This document shows, one piece after another, positions 19,325 through 28,759 of a stretch of DNA of 64,000 nucleotides. A model generated the notes under the pieces. That model did not search any database and had not been told where the DNA came from. It was given only the letters and a program-made list of their open reading frames with translations. The position numbers and the translations under genes were made by a program. The first letter of the stretch is position 1, and every line of letters begins with the position of its first letter. Source of the DNA: Pseudomonas sp. UBA5706 (GTDB lineage: Bacteria; Pseudomonadota; Gammaproteobacteria; Pseudomonadales; Pseudomonadaceae); NCBI RefSeq assembly GCF_002419965.1, contig NZ_DIHC01000045.1:20139-84138 (forward strand), written 5' to 3'.

Positions 19325-20380
19325 ATGTCCACTCTTCCGCTCGCCTCTGACCGCCGTGGCTGGTCATTCTGGTGGAAACCCCTGGTGTTTCTCCTCGTGG
19401 CGGCCATTGGTCTGTACTACGTCAAATGGTCACCGTATTACTTGAAATCCTTCGTCGCTGCCGACACCCACACCATCGGCGGATCGATCATCAACGACAA
19501 TCCGGCCAACCCGTGGGCCGCCGCACTGGCTTACGCTCAGGTCTACTTCCTGGCGATCTGGAAGGCCGCCGTGCTGGCCGTGATTCTCGGCTCGTTGGTG
19601 CAGGTGCTGATTCCGCGTGACTGGCTGCTGCGCCTGTTCGGCCGCGCAGGTCTGGGCTCGACCGTGCGAGGCGGCCTGTTCGCCCTGCCGGGCATGATGT
19701 GCAGCTGCTGTGCGGCGCCGGTGACGGCGGGCTTGCGCAAGCAGAACGTGTCGGTGGGTGCAGCGTTGGCATTCTGGATCGCCAATCCGGTGCTCAACCC
19801 GGCCACACTGGTGTTCATGGGCTTTGTGCTGGGTTGGGGCTTTACCGCGCTGCGTTTGGTGGCCGGTATCGTGCTGGTCATCGGCGTATCGTTGGTGGCG
19901 CAACGTATCGCGCGACCTGAGGCACTGCCGGAACAGGCGATCGAAGCGGTAGTCAACGCCGAACGCCCTGATCAAGGCAGCCTGCTAACCCGTTGGGGCA
20001 AGACGATCTGGCAGCTGTTCTGGACCACCATCCCGATCTATGTGATTGCGGTGCTGGTGCTGGGGGCGGCCCGGGTCTGGTTGTTCCCGCATGTGGACGG
20101 CGCCATGGGCAACAACCTGCTGTGGCTGGTGCCGCTGGCCATCGTCGGCACGCTGTTCGTCATCCCGACCGCCGCTGAAATCCCTATCGTGCAGACGTTG
20201 ATGGCGTTGGGTCTCGGCACCGCGTCCAGCGTGGCGTTGCTGATGACACTGCCCAGCGTGAGCCTGCCGTCGCTGCTGATGCTGCGTAAATCCTTCGACC
20301 GCAGGGTGCTGATGACCGTCGGTGTGCTGACGATGCTGGTGGGCGTGGTCAGCGGGCTGGTGGGCGCTGCGATTCTTTAG
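19325..20380 (+). CDS. permease of the UPF0718/DUF318 (ArsP/YraQ-like) family
   Basis: From ATG 19325 the product is 351 residues with 8 or so membrane segments; an upstream in-frame start (19226) would add a non-conserved tail. The family motif MMCSCCAAP lies near residue 125 and NPVLNPATLVF near 155. Related proteins export trivalent organoarsenicals (ArsP) or are uncharacterised; the cysteine pair suggests a metalloid or thiol-related substrate. No arsenic genes are adjacent, so the substrate is open. Confidence 0.85.
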   Translation: MSTLPLASDRRGWSFWWKPLVFLLVAAIGLYYVKWSPYYLKSFVAADTHTIGGSIINDNPANPWAAALAYAQVYFLAIWKAAVLAVILGSLVQVLIPRDWLLRLFGRAGLGSTVRGGLFALPGMMCSCCAAPVTAGLRKQNVSVGAALAFWIANPVLNPATLVFMGFVLGWGFTALRLVAGIVLVIGVSLVAQRIARPEALPEQAIEAVVNAERPDQGSLLTRWGKTIWQLFWTTIPIYVIAVLVLGAARVWLFPHVDGAMGNNLLWLVPLAIVGTLFVIPTAAEIPIVQTLMALGLGTASSVALLMTLPSVSLPSLLMLRKSFDRRVLMTVGVLTMLVGVVSGLVGAAIL

Positions 20381-20395
20381 GTGCGGATCGCAGTC

Positions 20396-20443
20396 CGGCT
20401 TGCCGGTGGTGACGATGGCAAAGACGTCGCCGTTGGCAAGCCG
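20396..20443. repeat. REP-like palindromic element with GCTTGCCGG core, copy 1
   Basis: CGGCTTGCC (20396-20404) pairs with GGCAAGCCG (20435-20443), with further partial pairing inside (GGTGGTGACG with CGTCGCCGTT). It lies between convergent genes. A related palindrome with the same GCTTGCCGGTGG opening is at 28390-28430. Confidence 0.65.
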
Positions 20444-20473
20444 TAGCCGCTATCTACCACCTATTCGAAGCAC

Positions 20474-21574
20474 TTACTTGGCGCTTCTGTGCTTCAGATA
20501 CTCGACGACTGCCTGCTGATCTCCGGAAAATTCGATCCGCGCGTCCTTGCTGTCACGCTGATAGGCGTACATCGGGTCGTAATATTCGCCGAGCATGGCG
20601 CTGATCCAGGCCCGGTGCTGGCCGACATCGCCGCTGCGCTGTTGCTCCAATAGAGCACCGTCCATGATCGTCGCCAGACGCTGATAGCGCTCGCCGCCCA
20701 GCCGCCGAACGATGCTCGACAGGCTTTGCCTCAAGCGCTCGGCATAGGCCAAGAACCCTGCCTCTATGCCCTGCGCCGCGATGAACTCGGCACACAAATC
20801 AATCACGTAATCCTTGAGGATCCGCTCAACGCGGCCCTCGAAGCTGTCCTCCAGCCAAACCAGTGGCGCGGCTTGCATGGTTCGAAACAGCTCCAGCGGC
20901 ACGGCTCGGCTGCCCACGATGCGGCCTTCGTCCTCGACCACGAACTGACGCACATCGCGGGCGCGTTTTTTGAGAAGGTCGACAGCCAGCCGATTCTCGA
21001 AATCGATCTGCCCCGGTTGAGGCGTGGCGTGTTTGCCGAAGCTCGAACCGCGATGGTTGGCGTGGCCTTCCAGATCCAGTGCATTGTCCAGTTGCTGCAA
21101 CACCTCGGTCTTGCCGCTGCCGGTCAGGCCACCGATCAGCACGAAGTCGCATTCGGCCACGGCTTGCTCGATGATGCCGAGCAGGTAGGTGCGCATGGCC
21201 TTGTAGCCGCCGATGATCCGCGGGTATTGGATGCCCGCCTCGCCCTTGAGCCACTGCTGGGTGATCTGCGAGCGCAGCCCGCCCCGGAAGCAATAGAGAT
21301 AACCTTCTGGATGCTGCCTGGCGAATGCCGCCCATGCCTCGATGCGCGCCTGTTTCAGATCACCGCTAACCAGCTTGTGGCCCAGTTCAACGGCCGCCTG
21401 CTGGCCTTGCTGCTTATAGCGGGTACCGACCTTCTGCCGCTCGACGTCGTCCATCAGGGGCAGGTTGATCACGCCGGGGAACGCGCCTTTGACGAACTCG
21501 ACCGGAGCGCGTACGTCCATCATTGGCAGGTCGTGAAGAAATATCTCGCGAAAATCGGCGCTGTTGTCGCGCAT
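20474..21574 (-). CDS. selU: tRNA 2-selenouridine synthase
   Basis: The start at 21574 gives 366 residues and the normal opening (an upstream frame to 21994 lies inside selD). The N-terminal rhodanese domain (DVRAPVEFVKGAFPGVINLP) is followed by the rhodanese cysteine region YCFRGGLRS near residue 97 and a P-loop domain with GLTGSGKTEVL near 145. SelU (MnmH/YbbB) replaces 2-thiouridine by 2-selenouridine in the wobble position of Lys, Glu and Gln tRNAs, using selenophosphate from SelD. Its start codon overlaps the selD stop by one base. Confidence 0.95.
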   Translation of the reverse strand: MRDNSADFREIFLHDLPMMDVRAPVEFVKGAFPGVINLPLMDDVERQKVGTRYKQQGQQAAVELGHKLVSGDLKQARIEAWAAFARQHPEGYLYCFRGGLRSQITQQWLKGEAGIQYPRIIGGYKAMRTYLLGIIEQAVAECDFVLIGGLTGSGKTEVLQQLDNALDLEGHANHRGSSFGKHATPQPGQIDFENRLAVDLLKKRARDVRQFVVEDEGRIVGSRAVPLELFRTMQAAPLVWLEDSFEGRVERILKDYVIDLCAEFIAAQGIEAGFLAYAERLRQSLSSIVRRLGGERYQRLATIMDGALLEQQRSGDVGQHRAWISAMLGEYYDPMYAYQRDSKDARIEFSGDQQAVVEYLKHRSAK

Positions 21575-22608
21575 CAAAACACCTCGACGGCGAATCGCTG
21601 TCGCTCCACCCACTCGCCGATCGGCGACAGAGACAGCCCAAGTTCCGTGGCCAGGGCCAGGAACGCCGCTTCTTCGGCAGGCTCGACGGCAATTAGCAGC
21701 CCGCCACTGGTTTGCGGGTCGCACAGCAGCAGCTTTTGCACGTCGCTCAACGGGCCGATGCGCTCGCCGTAGCTGTCGAAATTGCGATGGGTACCGCCGG
21801 GGATGCACTGCTGTTCGATGTAGAAATCGACACTGCCCAAACGCGGCACGGCGGCGGCATCCAAGCGTGCGCTGAGCTTGCTGCCATCGGCCATCTCCAC
21901 CAGATGTCCCAGCAGACCGAAACCGGTGACGTCGGTCATGGCGCTGACGCCTGCCAGTCTCGAAAAGCGGCTGCCTGGCGTGTTCAGCGTGCACATGACG
22001 TCACGCGCCAGCCCCACGTCCTCATCGCGCAGCAAGCCCTTCTTTTCGGCGGTGGTCAGAATACCGATGCCCAGGGGTTTGGTCAGAAACAGCTTGCTGC
22101 CTGCGGTTGCGGTGTCGTTACGCTTCATGAAGCGCTTTTCCACCAGCCCGGTGACCGCCAGGCCGAAAATCGGCTCGGGCGCGTCGATGGAGTGACCGCC
22201 CGCCAAGGGAATACCGGCTGCATCACACACCGCCCGGCCGCCACGAATCACTTCGCGGGCAATTTCCGGGGCCAACACATTGACCGGCCAGCCGAGAATG
22301 GCGATGGCCATCAAGGGGTCGCCGCCCATGGCGTAGATGTCGCTGATGGCATTGGTGGCAGCGATCCGTCCGAAATCAAAGGGATCGTCGACGATGGGCA
22401 TGAAGAAATCGGTGGTCGATACCACGCCCTTCTCGTCATCGATGGCGTAGACCGCCGCATCATCGCGGGAGGCATTGCCCACCCATAAGCGCGGATCGAG
22501 GTTTTGCGCGCCCGATCCGGCGAGGATGGTTTCAAGGACGTTGGGCGATATTTTGCAGCCGCAGCCAGCACCGTGGCTGTACTGGGTCAGGCGAACTGTG
22601 TCGGTCAT
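21574..22608 (-). CDS. selD: selenide, water dikinase (selenophosphate synthase)
   Basis: This 344-residue protein has the N-terminal GAGCGCKISP motif carrying the catalytic Cys and Lys, the AIRS-type ATP-binding segments (TDFFMPIVDDPFDFGRIAA) and the C-terminal domain. It makes selenophosphate from selenide and ATP. Here it is paired only with selU; selA, selB and selC are not in this window. This suggests that the local use of selenium is tRNA modification. Confidence 0.96.
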   Translation of the reverse strand: MTDTVRLTQYSHGAGCGCKISPNVLETILAGSGAQNLDPRLWVGNASRDDAAVYAIDDEKGVVSTTDFFMPIVDDPFDFGRIAATNAISDIYAMGGDPLMAIAILGWPVNVLAPEIAREVIRGGRAVCDAAGIPLAGGHSIDAPEPIFGLAVTGLVEKRFMKRNDTATAGSKLFLTKPLGIGILTTAEKKGLLRDEDVGLARDVMCTLNTPGSRFSRLAGVSAMTDVTGFGLLGHLVEMADGSKLSARLDAAAVPRLGSVDFYIEQQCIPGGTHRNFDSYGERIGPLSDVQKLLLCDPQTSGGLLIAVEPAEEAAFLALATELGLSLSPIGEWVERQRFAVEVF

Positions 22609-22727
22609 GGGAAGCCCCTGGTTTCAAGGCGCTGAAGTCTACCAGAGGCGGGGGCGGTCGGCTGTTCGGGCAGACATTCGGGCAGCCTCCAGCCGCCCCC
22701 ATGCATCCGGGAACAAGAAGCGGCAGT

Positions 22728-23876
22728 TTAGTTTCTGGCCATGGTTCGCGCAGTCAACACCTGCGCCAGCAGCAATGCACCGACGCACAGCAGTGCGTCG
22801 CGCAAGCCGATGGCATGGGCAGCGAAGCCGATCAGCGCAGGGCCAAGCAGTATGCCGCAATAGCCAATGCCGGTGATGACCGCAATCGCCAAGCCCGCCG
22901 GCATTGCCTTCTGCATTCCGACAACGGAGCAATAGACCGGAAAGGTGTTTGACAGGCCAAGCCCGATCAACGCAAACCCAAGCAGGAACAGTGGCCAGGG
23001 TTGCAGCAGTACCGCCATGGCGAACCCTAGCATCACCAACAGGCCGCCGCCGATCAGCAGGTTCACGGAGCCGAAGCGCTTTCTCAGGGCGTCACCGGAA
23101 AATCGGCCAGCGGCCATCGCCAGGGAGAACACCGCGTACGCACCACCAGCAATAGACAGGTCGATTTGATGGGCGCGGTTGAGAAACACGGCGCTCCAGT
23201 CAAGAATCGCGCCTTCAACCAGCAGCGCGATAAAACACAGTACGCCAATGATCAGCACCTTGATCGAAGGCCGGCTGAATGGCGCTGCCGGGTCATCAGC
23301 CCCGTGGGGCACCAGACGCCGGGCGTGCCAGAGCAGGATCGTGGCAATGATCATCACCACCAGCGAGACTGCCAGCAATGGCGCAGCACCGGCCCACAGC
23401 AACAGGCTCATGAGCAGCGCACTGGTGATGCCACCGAGGCTGAACAACCCGTGAAACCCCGACATCAGCGGACGGCCGTGGTCGCGTTCGACCATCAATC
23501 CCTGCACGTTCATCGCCACGTCAATGCTGCCCAGGCCTGCACCGAACAACGCCAAGGCAATCGCCAACGCGCCGAAGGACGAAAGCGTGGCCAGCAGCGG
23601 CAACATGCAGCAGATCAGCAGCCCGCCGGTCACTGCGACAAAACGACAGCCCTTGCGCGTGGTCATCGCGCCTGCCAGGGGCATGGTCAGCATCGAACCC
23701 AGCCCGAAGCACAACAGCAGCAGGCCCAACTGCGCTTCCTCCAGTCCCGCCCGCTGCCGGGCAAACGGCACCAATGGCGCCCACGCGCCGAGTGCCATGC
23801 CAGAGAGCAGGAACGTCAGACGGTAACTCAGGAGGTGGATAAGCGTGGGGGTTTTAAGAGGTTCGGCGATGGTCAA
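22728..23876 (-). CDS. major facilitator superfamily transporter
   Basis: The 382-residue protein has about 12 membrane segments and an MFS-type loop between helices 2 and 3 (GAMTTRKGCRF). It resembles YbjJ-type MFS proteins. No ATG is available at the 5' end: the frame begins with TTG at 23876, with GGA about 11 bases upstream, and the first helix starts only about 15 residues later. The start is therefore uncertain by a few codons. No substrate can be named. Confidence 0.8.
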   Translation of the reverse strand: MTIAEPLKTPTLIHLLSYRLTFLLSGMALGAWAPLVPFARQRAGLEEAQLGLLLLCFGLGSMLTMPLAGAMTTRKGCRFVAVTGGLLICCMLPLLATLSSFGALAIALALFGAGLGSIDVAMNVQGLMVERDHGRPLMSGFHGLFSLGGITSALLMSLLLWAGAAPLLAVSLVVMIIATILLWHARRLVPHGADDPAAPFSRPSIKVLIIGVLCFIALLVEGAILDWSAVFLNRAHQIDLSIAGGAYAVFSLAMAAGRFSGDALRKRFGSVNLLIGGGLLVMLGFAMAVLLQPWPLFLLGFALIGLGLSNTFPVYCSVVGMQKAMPAGLAIAVITGIGYCGILLGPALIGFAAHAIGLRDALLCVGALLLAQVLTARTMARN

Positions 23877-24189
23877 AGGATCAATCCGGCGTCTGAGGTT
23901 TATAAGGATATGGCTACGCCGTGCAGCTTCGGTTCAACGCACAGCCTGTGAAAGAAGTCGCAGGTTAAACCTCAAGCGACTGCGCCAAGCCCAGGTACGC
24001 CAACCTCGTTGAACCTGTAGCAGCTAAAGACACAAGCTGCTGGAGCTGTACGACAGTGGCGAACGCGGTGTATCAGGCAACGTTGCGCTGGCTGAAAGAT
24101 CGCATTCGCTGCTGTCGTAGCCTCCGGCGTCCCCCACAAATTGCCACACCTGCTACAAGTACTGCGGCGTTAAGGCGTCGTGGGGCGGA
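23877..24189. other. intergenic region with REP-related repeats
   Basis: About 313 bases lie between treS (ending toward it) and the MFS start side. They contain a hairpin AGCAGCT/AGCTGCT near 24018-24045 and the second copy of the dispersed repeat at 24100-24139. No gene was seen. Confidence 0.5.
24100..24139 (+). repeat. dispersed intergenic repeat, copy 2
   Basis: Matches 3133-3172 (about 82% identity over 40 bases). The core GCTGTCGTAGCCTCCGGCG reads in reverse complement as a REP-like sequence. Confidence 0.5.
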
Positions 24190-26259
24190 TTAGACCATCG
24201 GCGCGGCCATGCTCACCACGCGTAGCGCCAGTCCTTCATAGGCGTCCAGGGTAATGGTGAAATCGCCTGCTTCGGTCAGGTCGCCCTCAACCCGCTCGTT
24301 GATGATGTCCACGACCGGCCCCGGTGCAATGCCTGGCAGGTGCAGGGTTTCAACAATAGCGTCGGCGCTGAAATTAAGCGCGGTGATCTGGGTGCCCTTC
24401 CCGGCAGGCAGCTCGTGGACCATGATCAACAGCCCCGGATGTTCAACATCGGGGATCAGTATCTGGCGACTGGCAGCAATGTCATAGGCACGGCGCACGG
24501 CGAGGATTTTCTTTAACTGCGAGGCGAAGGAGTCGGACCGTTGCAGTTGCTCGGGCAGGCTACCGTAGAGCGATTTGGGTCGAGGCATGCCACCGGCGGA
24601 GATTTCCGCGTCCGGGTCCAGGTCTACCAGGTCGTAGGCGCCGCGATGAATCCAGCGCGTATCGCCATCGCCCATCAGGTGCGCGACCTGCTCGGCCGGC
24701 AGCGGCAAGGCGCCGACCAGATCCCAGCCCGACAGCGCAAACACGCCCGGTTGCATGGCGTTAAACATCACCAATAGCAAGTGGATGTGCTTGATCTTCT
24801 CGACATCGGCATCGGTGATGCTGTCCAGGTCGCGAATACCCAACGCAGCAGTGATGATGCTGGCTGTGGTGCACGAAACGCCATTGGTGACGAACTTGAG
24901 GTTGTACGGGGCATGCTCACCGGCCAGGCGCTCGTACATCTCTTCGCGAATATGTTCGCGCAGGATATTGCCGGGGAATGTCTGGCCCTGATACAGGTAC
25001 TGATCGTGGGCGTGCAGCGTCCAGAAGTGCACCAGTTCCAGTGTCAGCTCATCATGGTTCTGCAACGCGTGAATCAGCGAGGCAGGATCGATGCCGAACT
25101 CGTGCACCTGACGCAGCATCAGGCGCAGGAACTCGGTCCTGCCGGTCAGCAGTGCATGTTGGTACGCAGGCCGGGTAATGAAGTCGTAAGACAGGTCGGC
25201 GCCACCGTGGGACATCGCCGCGATGTCGTCGATGGTCAGGTTCAGCTCCTGGAAACTGAAACCACCGGCCTTGCGAATCGCACCGGCCAGCAGTTGGTTG
25301 CCGGTAATCGACAATGGATGGCTCTCGGACCACGCGGTACCTTCGGCCTTGCGCTCGACACCGAGGAAACCGTTGGCGTCCAGACGCAGCACCCGCGCGC
25401 CCATCACGTCGATGGCGTGCAGCGCATCGCCAATGATCATCTGCTGCGCGGCAAAGCTGGGGTCCAGCCAGTTCAGGGAGGGCTGGCCTTCCTTGAAGTA
25501 ATGCAGGTACACCCAGCGTCGGGCTTTGCCGTCGACGCCGGTGATGACCGGGGTAGCGCTCCAGTCGGTTTCCTTGACACCCGGCTCGAAGAAGATCACC
25601 CGCTGCAACTGGCCAACGATGTAATGCTTGTCCCGCAGGGCATCGACGATGGCGGGCGGCAGGTTCACCGCGTCGCGCCCGACAGGCACTTCCGGCAACA
25701 GTGACCAGTCTTCCTCCTTGATCTCGACCATGTGATACAGGCCCGGATATTCCTCGTAGGCCAGTTCGGCGAGACGAAAGTCAGCACCTTTGCCGGTGTG
25801 TGAGGGAATCACGTCATCGACGATCACCGCGTTGTGCGCGGCGGCGATGCGGCTGAGATTGAGAAATTGCGCGTCGGTGCCCAGTTCGGCATCGACTTCG
25901 AAGCTGATTCGATCGAAATTGCCGTCGATGCTGGGGGTCTTCTGCCTGCCCTTAAGGCCACCAGAGGACTTGAGCGGGCCGTTGTGAATGCCTTGAATGC
26001 CGATTTCGGACAAGGCTTGCCAGAGCTTTTCATCGCCCAGCGCTTCGAGCACCGAACCGCCTTCGCGGGTAATGATAGAAGCCGGGTAAGCAGTGAACCA
26101 CACGGACGCGATCGCCGACGCATCCCTTGGCCTGGCCTGAGCGTAAGGGCGCTGCCAGAGTCGGCCCTGGCCACCATAAAGTTTGGCGCGTTGCTGTGCG
26201 GCGTGGAGCATCGATTGCTCAACCAGCCATTCCACGTACTGCTTGTCCGGTGTGGTCAT
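24190..26259 (-). CDS. treS: trehalose synthase (maltose-trehalose isomerase), Pseudomonas stutzeri CJ38 type
   Basis: The 689-residue product from ATG 26259 equals the known CJ38 enzyme in length and, from memory, matches it closely throughout. It is a GH13 protein with nucleophile D294 (LRLDANGF), acid/base E338 (FSFQELN) and the third acid D403 (QNHDE). It interconverts maltose and trehalose in the cytoplasm. In-frame ATGs at 26313 and 26367 would add up to 36 residues; the Shine-Dalgarno evidence is weak for all. No maltokinase, glgE or malto-oligosyl trehalose gene is next to it, so it stands alone here. Confidence 0.92.
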   Translation of the reverse strand: MTTPDKQYVEWLVEQSMLHAAQQRAKLYGGQGRLWQRPYAQARPRDASAIASVWFTAYPASIITREGGSVLEALGDEKLWQALSEIGIQGIHNGPLKSSGGLKGRQKTPSIDGNFDRISFEVDAELGTDAQFLNLSRIAAAHNAVIVDDVIPSHTGKGADFRLAELAYEEYPGLYHMVEIKEEDWSLLPEVPVGRDAVNLPPAIVDALRDKHYIVGQLQRVIFFEPGVKETDWSATPVITGVDGKARRWVYLHYFKEGQPSLNWLDPSFAAQQMIIGDALHAIDVMGARVLRLDANGFLGVERKAEGTAWSESHPLSITGNQLLAGAIRKAGGFSFQELNLTIDDIAAMSHGGADLSYDFITRPAYQHALLTGRTEFLRLMLRQVHEFGIDPASLIHALQNHDELTLELVHFWTLHAHDQYLYQGQTFPGNILREHIREEMYERLAGEHAPYNLKFVTNGVSCTTASIITAALGIRDLDSITDADVEKIKHIHLLLVMFNAMQPGVFALSGWDLVGALPLPAEQVAHLMGDGDTRWIHRGAYDLVDLDPDAEISAGGMPRPKSLYGSLPEQLQRSDSFASQLKKILAVRRAYDIAASRQILIPDVEHPGLLIMVHELPAGKGTQITALNFSADAIVETLHLPGIAPGPVVDIINERVEGDLTEAGDFTITLDAYEGLALRVVSMAAPMV

Positions 26260-26403
26260 AGGGTCCAGGGTTCCGTCTTCTAATGGATTGCAGAACTCGC
26301 CCAAGGCGCTCATGCGCGGTCCGGGGCGATCCTGTCTACGCCGTTGCTTATGTCTATGAGCGTGCATGGACGCAAACGTTGCATCGAGAAAAACCCAAAT
26401 GCA

Positions 26404-27051
26404 TCAGACCTGGGCGGCGTTGACGATGAACTCCTGATACCCGGACACGATCACGTAAACGGCGAAGTAGCAAAAAATGGCCGCCGACACCCAGTAGGAA
26501 TACCGCAGCAGCCTGTCGCCCAGCAAACGTCCACCGTGGCTTGCGGCCAGACAGATGAACGCACACCAGGCGACCCCGGCGCTGAAGAAACCTGAAAGGA
26601 AAAAAGCACTGCTGAGACTGCCGTGCCCGCCCGCCCGCGAGATCAACGTCCCACCTACCGCAGCGAACCAGAGAATGGCGGTCGGCGAAGACACCGCCAG
26701 AAACACGCCGCGGGAAAACTCACGCAAACCCGAACGGTTGTCCACGTCGCTGGCCAGGGCCAGCTCACCGTGACGCCCCCGGGCCGAAAGCACCATCTTG
26801 ACCGCGAAGCCTATTAATAGAAGGGAGCCGCCGATCCACAACGTCCAGCGCACCCATTCGTACTGCAGCAGTACCGCCATGCCGGCCAGCGCGAGAATGG
26901 CGTAGAACAGATCGCCGAAACACGTGCCGAGACCAAGCCAGAAACCCTGCAGATAGCCGCGTTGCATCGCCAGCGTAATCATCGCGATGTTGGCCACGCC
27001 GATGTCCAGGCACAAGGACAGGCTCAATAGAAAACCGCTGGTGAACTCCAT
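26404..27051 (-). CDS. LysE/RhtB family amino acid exporter
   Basis: ATG 27051 gives a 215-residue inner-membrane protein. It opens directly with a hydrophobic segment (FTSGFLLSLSLCLDIGVANI) and has five or six helices with the LysE-type pattern (RGYLQGFWLGLGTCFGDLFY). A TTG at 27090 would add 13 residues. LysE/RhtB proteins export amino acids or related small molecules; the substrate is unknown. It is divergent from the oxidoreductase at 27259. Confidence 0.85.
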   Translation of the reverse strand: MEFTSGFLLSLSLCLDIGVANIAMITLAMQRGYLQGFWLGLGTCFGDLFYAILALAGMAVLLQYEWVRWTLWIGGSLLLIGFAVKMVLSARGRHGELALASDVDNRSGLREFSRGVFLAVSSPTAILWFAAVGGTLISRAGGHGSLSSAFFLSGFFSAGVAWCAFICLAASHGGRLLGDRLLRYSYWVSAAIFCYFAVYVIVSGYQEFIVNAAQV

Positions 27052-27258
27052 GTTTGATCGTCGTCCGGCTGCATTAAAGGATAGGGGCAAGTATCAGCGC
27101 GCAGGATAGCGACAATCCCGGCATTTGCCGATCACCCGGTTCGTCGCACGACGTCATCGTGTTCGTGACGCCACTGGATTTGATGGAACTTCCAGCGCTT
27201 CGGCCTGCCGACTACACAGGTGCAGGACACACCGTCCGCTGACAATGGAGGCCCTCTC

Positions 27259-28365
27259 ATGCCTGATTCAAACGGCAAGGTACGTTATGCAGTTGTCGCA
27301 GGAGGCTGGATTTCCCAGGGCGCGTTCATGCCCGGGCTGGAACAGACCGACAACTCGGTGATGACAGCGCTGGTCACGGGTGACCCGGTCAAGGCCGACG
27401 AACTCGCCGCGCTGTATGACCTTAAGAGCTATCGCTACGACGAGTTCGATGCCCTGCTGCATTCGGGCGAAATCGACGCGATTTATCTGGCAACCCCTAA
27501 CTTCCGTCACCGTGAATTCGCCGTGCCTGCGCTGGAGGCCGGCATCCACGTCCTGCTGGAAAAGCCCATGGCTGCCAGTGAAGAAGACTGCCTGGCGATC
27601 GCCGACGCCGCGAAGCGTTCCGGTGCCAAGTTAATGGTCGCCTATCGCCTGCATTTCGAGCCCGGCACGGTGGAGATGGTCAACCGCGTACGCTCTGGTG
27701 ACATTGGCGAGCCGCGGCTGTTTACCGCGACATTCGCCCAAACCACCGACCCGGCCAATCATCGGATGCAGAGCGGCTTCGGTGCAGGACCCGTGGCTGA
27801 TATGGGACCGTATCCGATCAATGCAGTGCGTAGCCTGTTCGCCGCAGAGCCGCTGGAAGTGCACGCGGTCGGGATCAAGACGCCGGGGCGAGAGATCAAC
27901 ACGTTCGATACCGTCAGCATCACCCTGCGTTTCGCCGAGGAGCGGCTGGCGACGTTTACTGTCAGCTACAGTCTGCCTTCCACGGAACGATTCCAGTTGA
28001 TCGGCAGCAAAGGAGAATTCGAGGCTTCGCCGTGTTTCGGCTTTGGCGAAGGCGTAGGCATCGCTTACCGTGCAACCATCGACGGCAAGACCACCGAACA
28101 TCGCCATCCCGTGGTCGATCAGTTCGGCGGTGAGACCCAGTATTTCTCTGACTGCATCCTTCAGGATCGCGAGCCGGAACCCGATGGCGATGAAGGCTGG
28201 CGTGACGTGCGAATCGTGGCAGCCGTGGAGCGCGCGCTGAGCACCGGTCAGCCGCAAAAACTCGACCCGCTACCAGAACGTCCGGGCATCAGCGTGGAGC
28301 AGGCCCGCAGGCTGCCCTTGGCCAAGGTGCCGCCGTATATCAATACGGATGAGCCGAACGCCTGA
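27259..28365 (+). CDS. Gfo/Idh/MocA family NAD(P)-dependent oxidoreductase
   Basis: ATG 27259 has GGAGG 7 bases upstream; product 368 residues. The N-terminal Rossmann fold begins YAVVAGGWISQGAFMPGL, with the family motif LLEKPMA near residue 100 and the C-terminal GFO_IDH_MocA domain with FGAGPVADMGPYPINAVR near 175. These enzymes oxidise sugars, inositols or glucose-fructose type substrates. Some neighbours of this type act on xylose or glucose; nothing here fixes the substrate. Confidence 0.88.
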   Translation: MPDSNGKVRYAVVAGGWISQGAFMPGLEQTDNSVMTALVTGDPVKADELAALYDLKSYRYDEFDALLHSGEIDAIYLATPNFRHREFAVPALEAGIHVLLEKPMAASEEDCLAIADAAKRSGAKLMVAYRLHFEPGTVEMVNRVRSGDIGEPRLFTATFAQTTDPANHRMQSGFGAGPVADMGPYPINAVRSLFAAEPLEVHAVGIKTPGREINTFDTVSITLRFAEERLATFTVSYSLPSTERFQLIGSKGEFEASPCFGFGEGVGIAYRATIDGKTTEHRHPVVDQFGGETQYFSDCILQDREPEPDGDEGWRDVRIVAAVERALSTGQPQKLDPLPERPGISVEQARRLPLAKVPPYINTDEPNA

Positions 28366-28759
28366 GTTCGTCTCGACTTGACTCACACTGCTTGCCGGTG
28401 GCGACATGACGCATGTCATCACTGGCAGGCCGGGCTGCCGCAGGCCAAGCGGACCTTTAGAAGACAGGATGCGAGGGCAGCACGGCTTGCCGGCGCAGGA
28501 CTTTAACCAACGCCACCGTTGGCACGTGCGCTATTTCTGAAAGGCTGTTTATGGAGGCGTCGTACCGGTGGCGAGGCGTTGTATAGGCTCACCACGAAGC
28601 CATAGGCACCCCGCTTGCGGCTATAAAAATGCGGTTGTATGATGTCCGTTAACTTTCGATACCCTCGGGGGTTCTCGCCCTCGACCAGCATGTAACCTCA
28701 CCGATTCCTGTCAGGCGCACAGCCTGACCGTCTTGACCCAACAATAACAGGAGAAGCAG
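28366..28759. other. intergenic region with REP-like palindrome
   Basis: About 394 bases lie between two plus-strand genes. They contain the palindrome at 28390-28430 and a further CGGCTTGCCGGCG around 28482. The promoter of the dehydrogenase gene should lie in the last 100 bases. No gene was recognised. Confidence 0.5.
28390..28430. repeat. REP-like palindromic element with GCTTGCCGG core, copy 2
   Basis: The 19-base arms GCTTGCCGGTGGCGACATG and CATGTCATCACTGGCAGGC pair with about four mismatches around ACG. It shares its opening with 20396-20443, indicating a repeat family rather than a single regulator site. Confidence 0.65.

Noticed and set aside
20474..22608. SECIS element or tRNA-Sec near selD
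   Set aside because: No tRNA-like fold or in-frame TGA in a selenoprotein-like gene was seen around selD-selU.
23166..25704. Plus-strand frames of 261 and 307 codons
   Set aside because: They are antisense shadows of the MFS gene and treS; Gln/His/Arg-rich without recognisable motifs.
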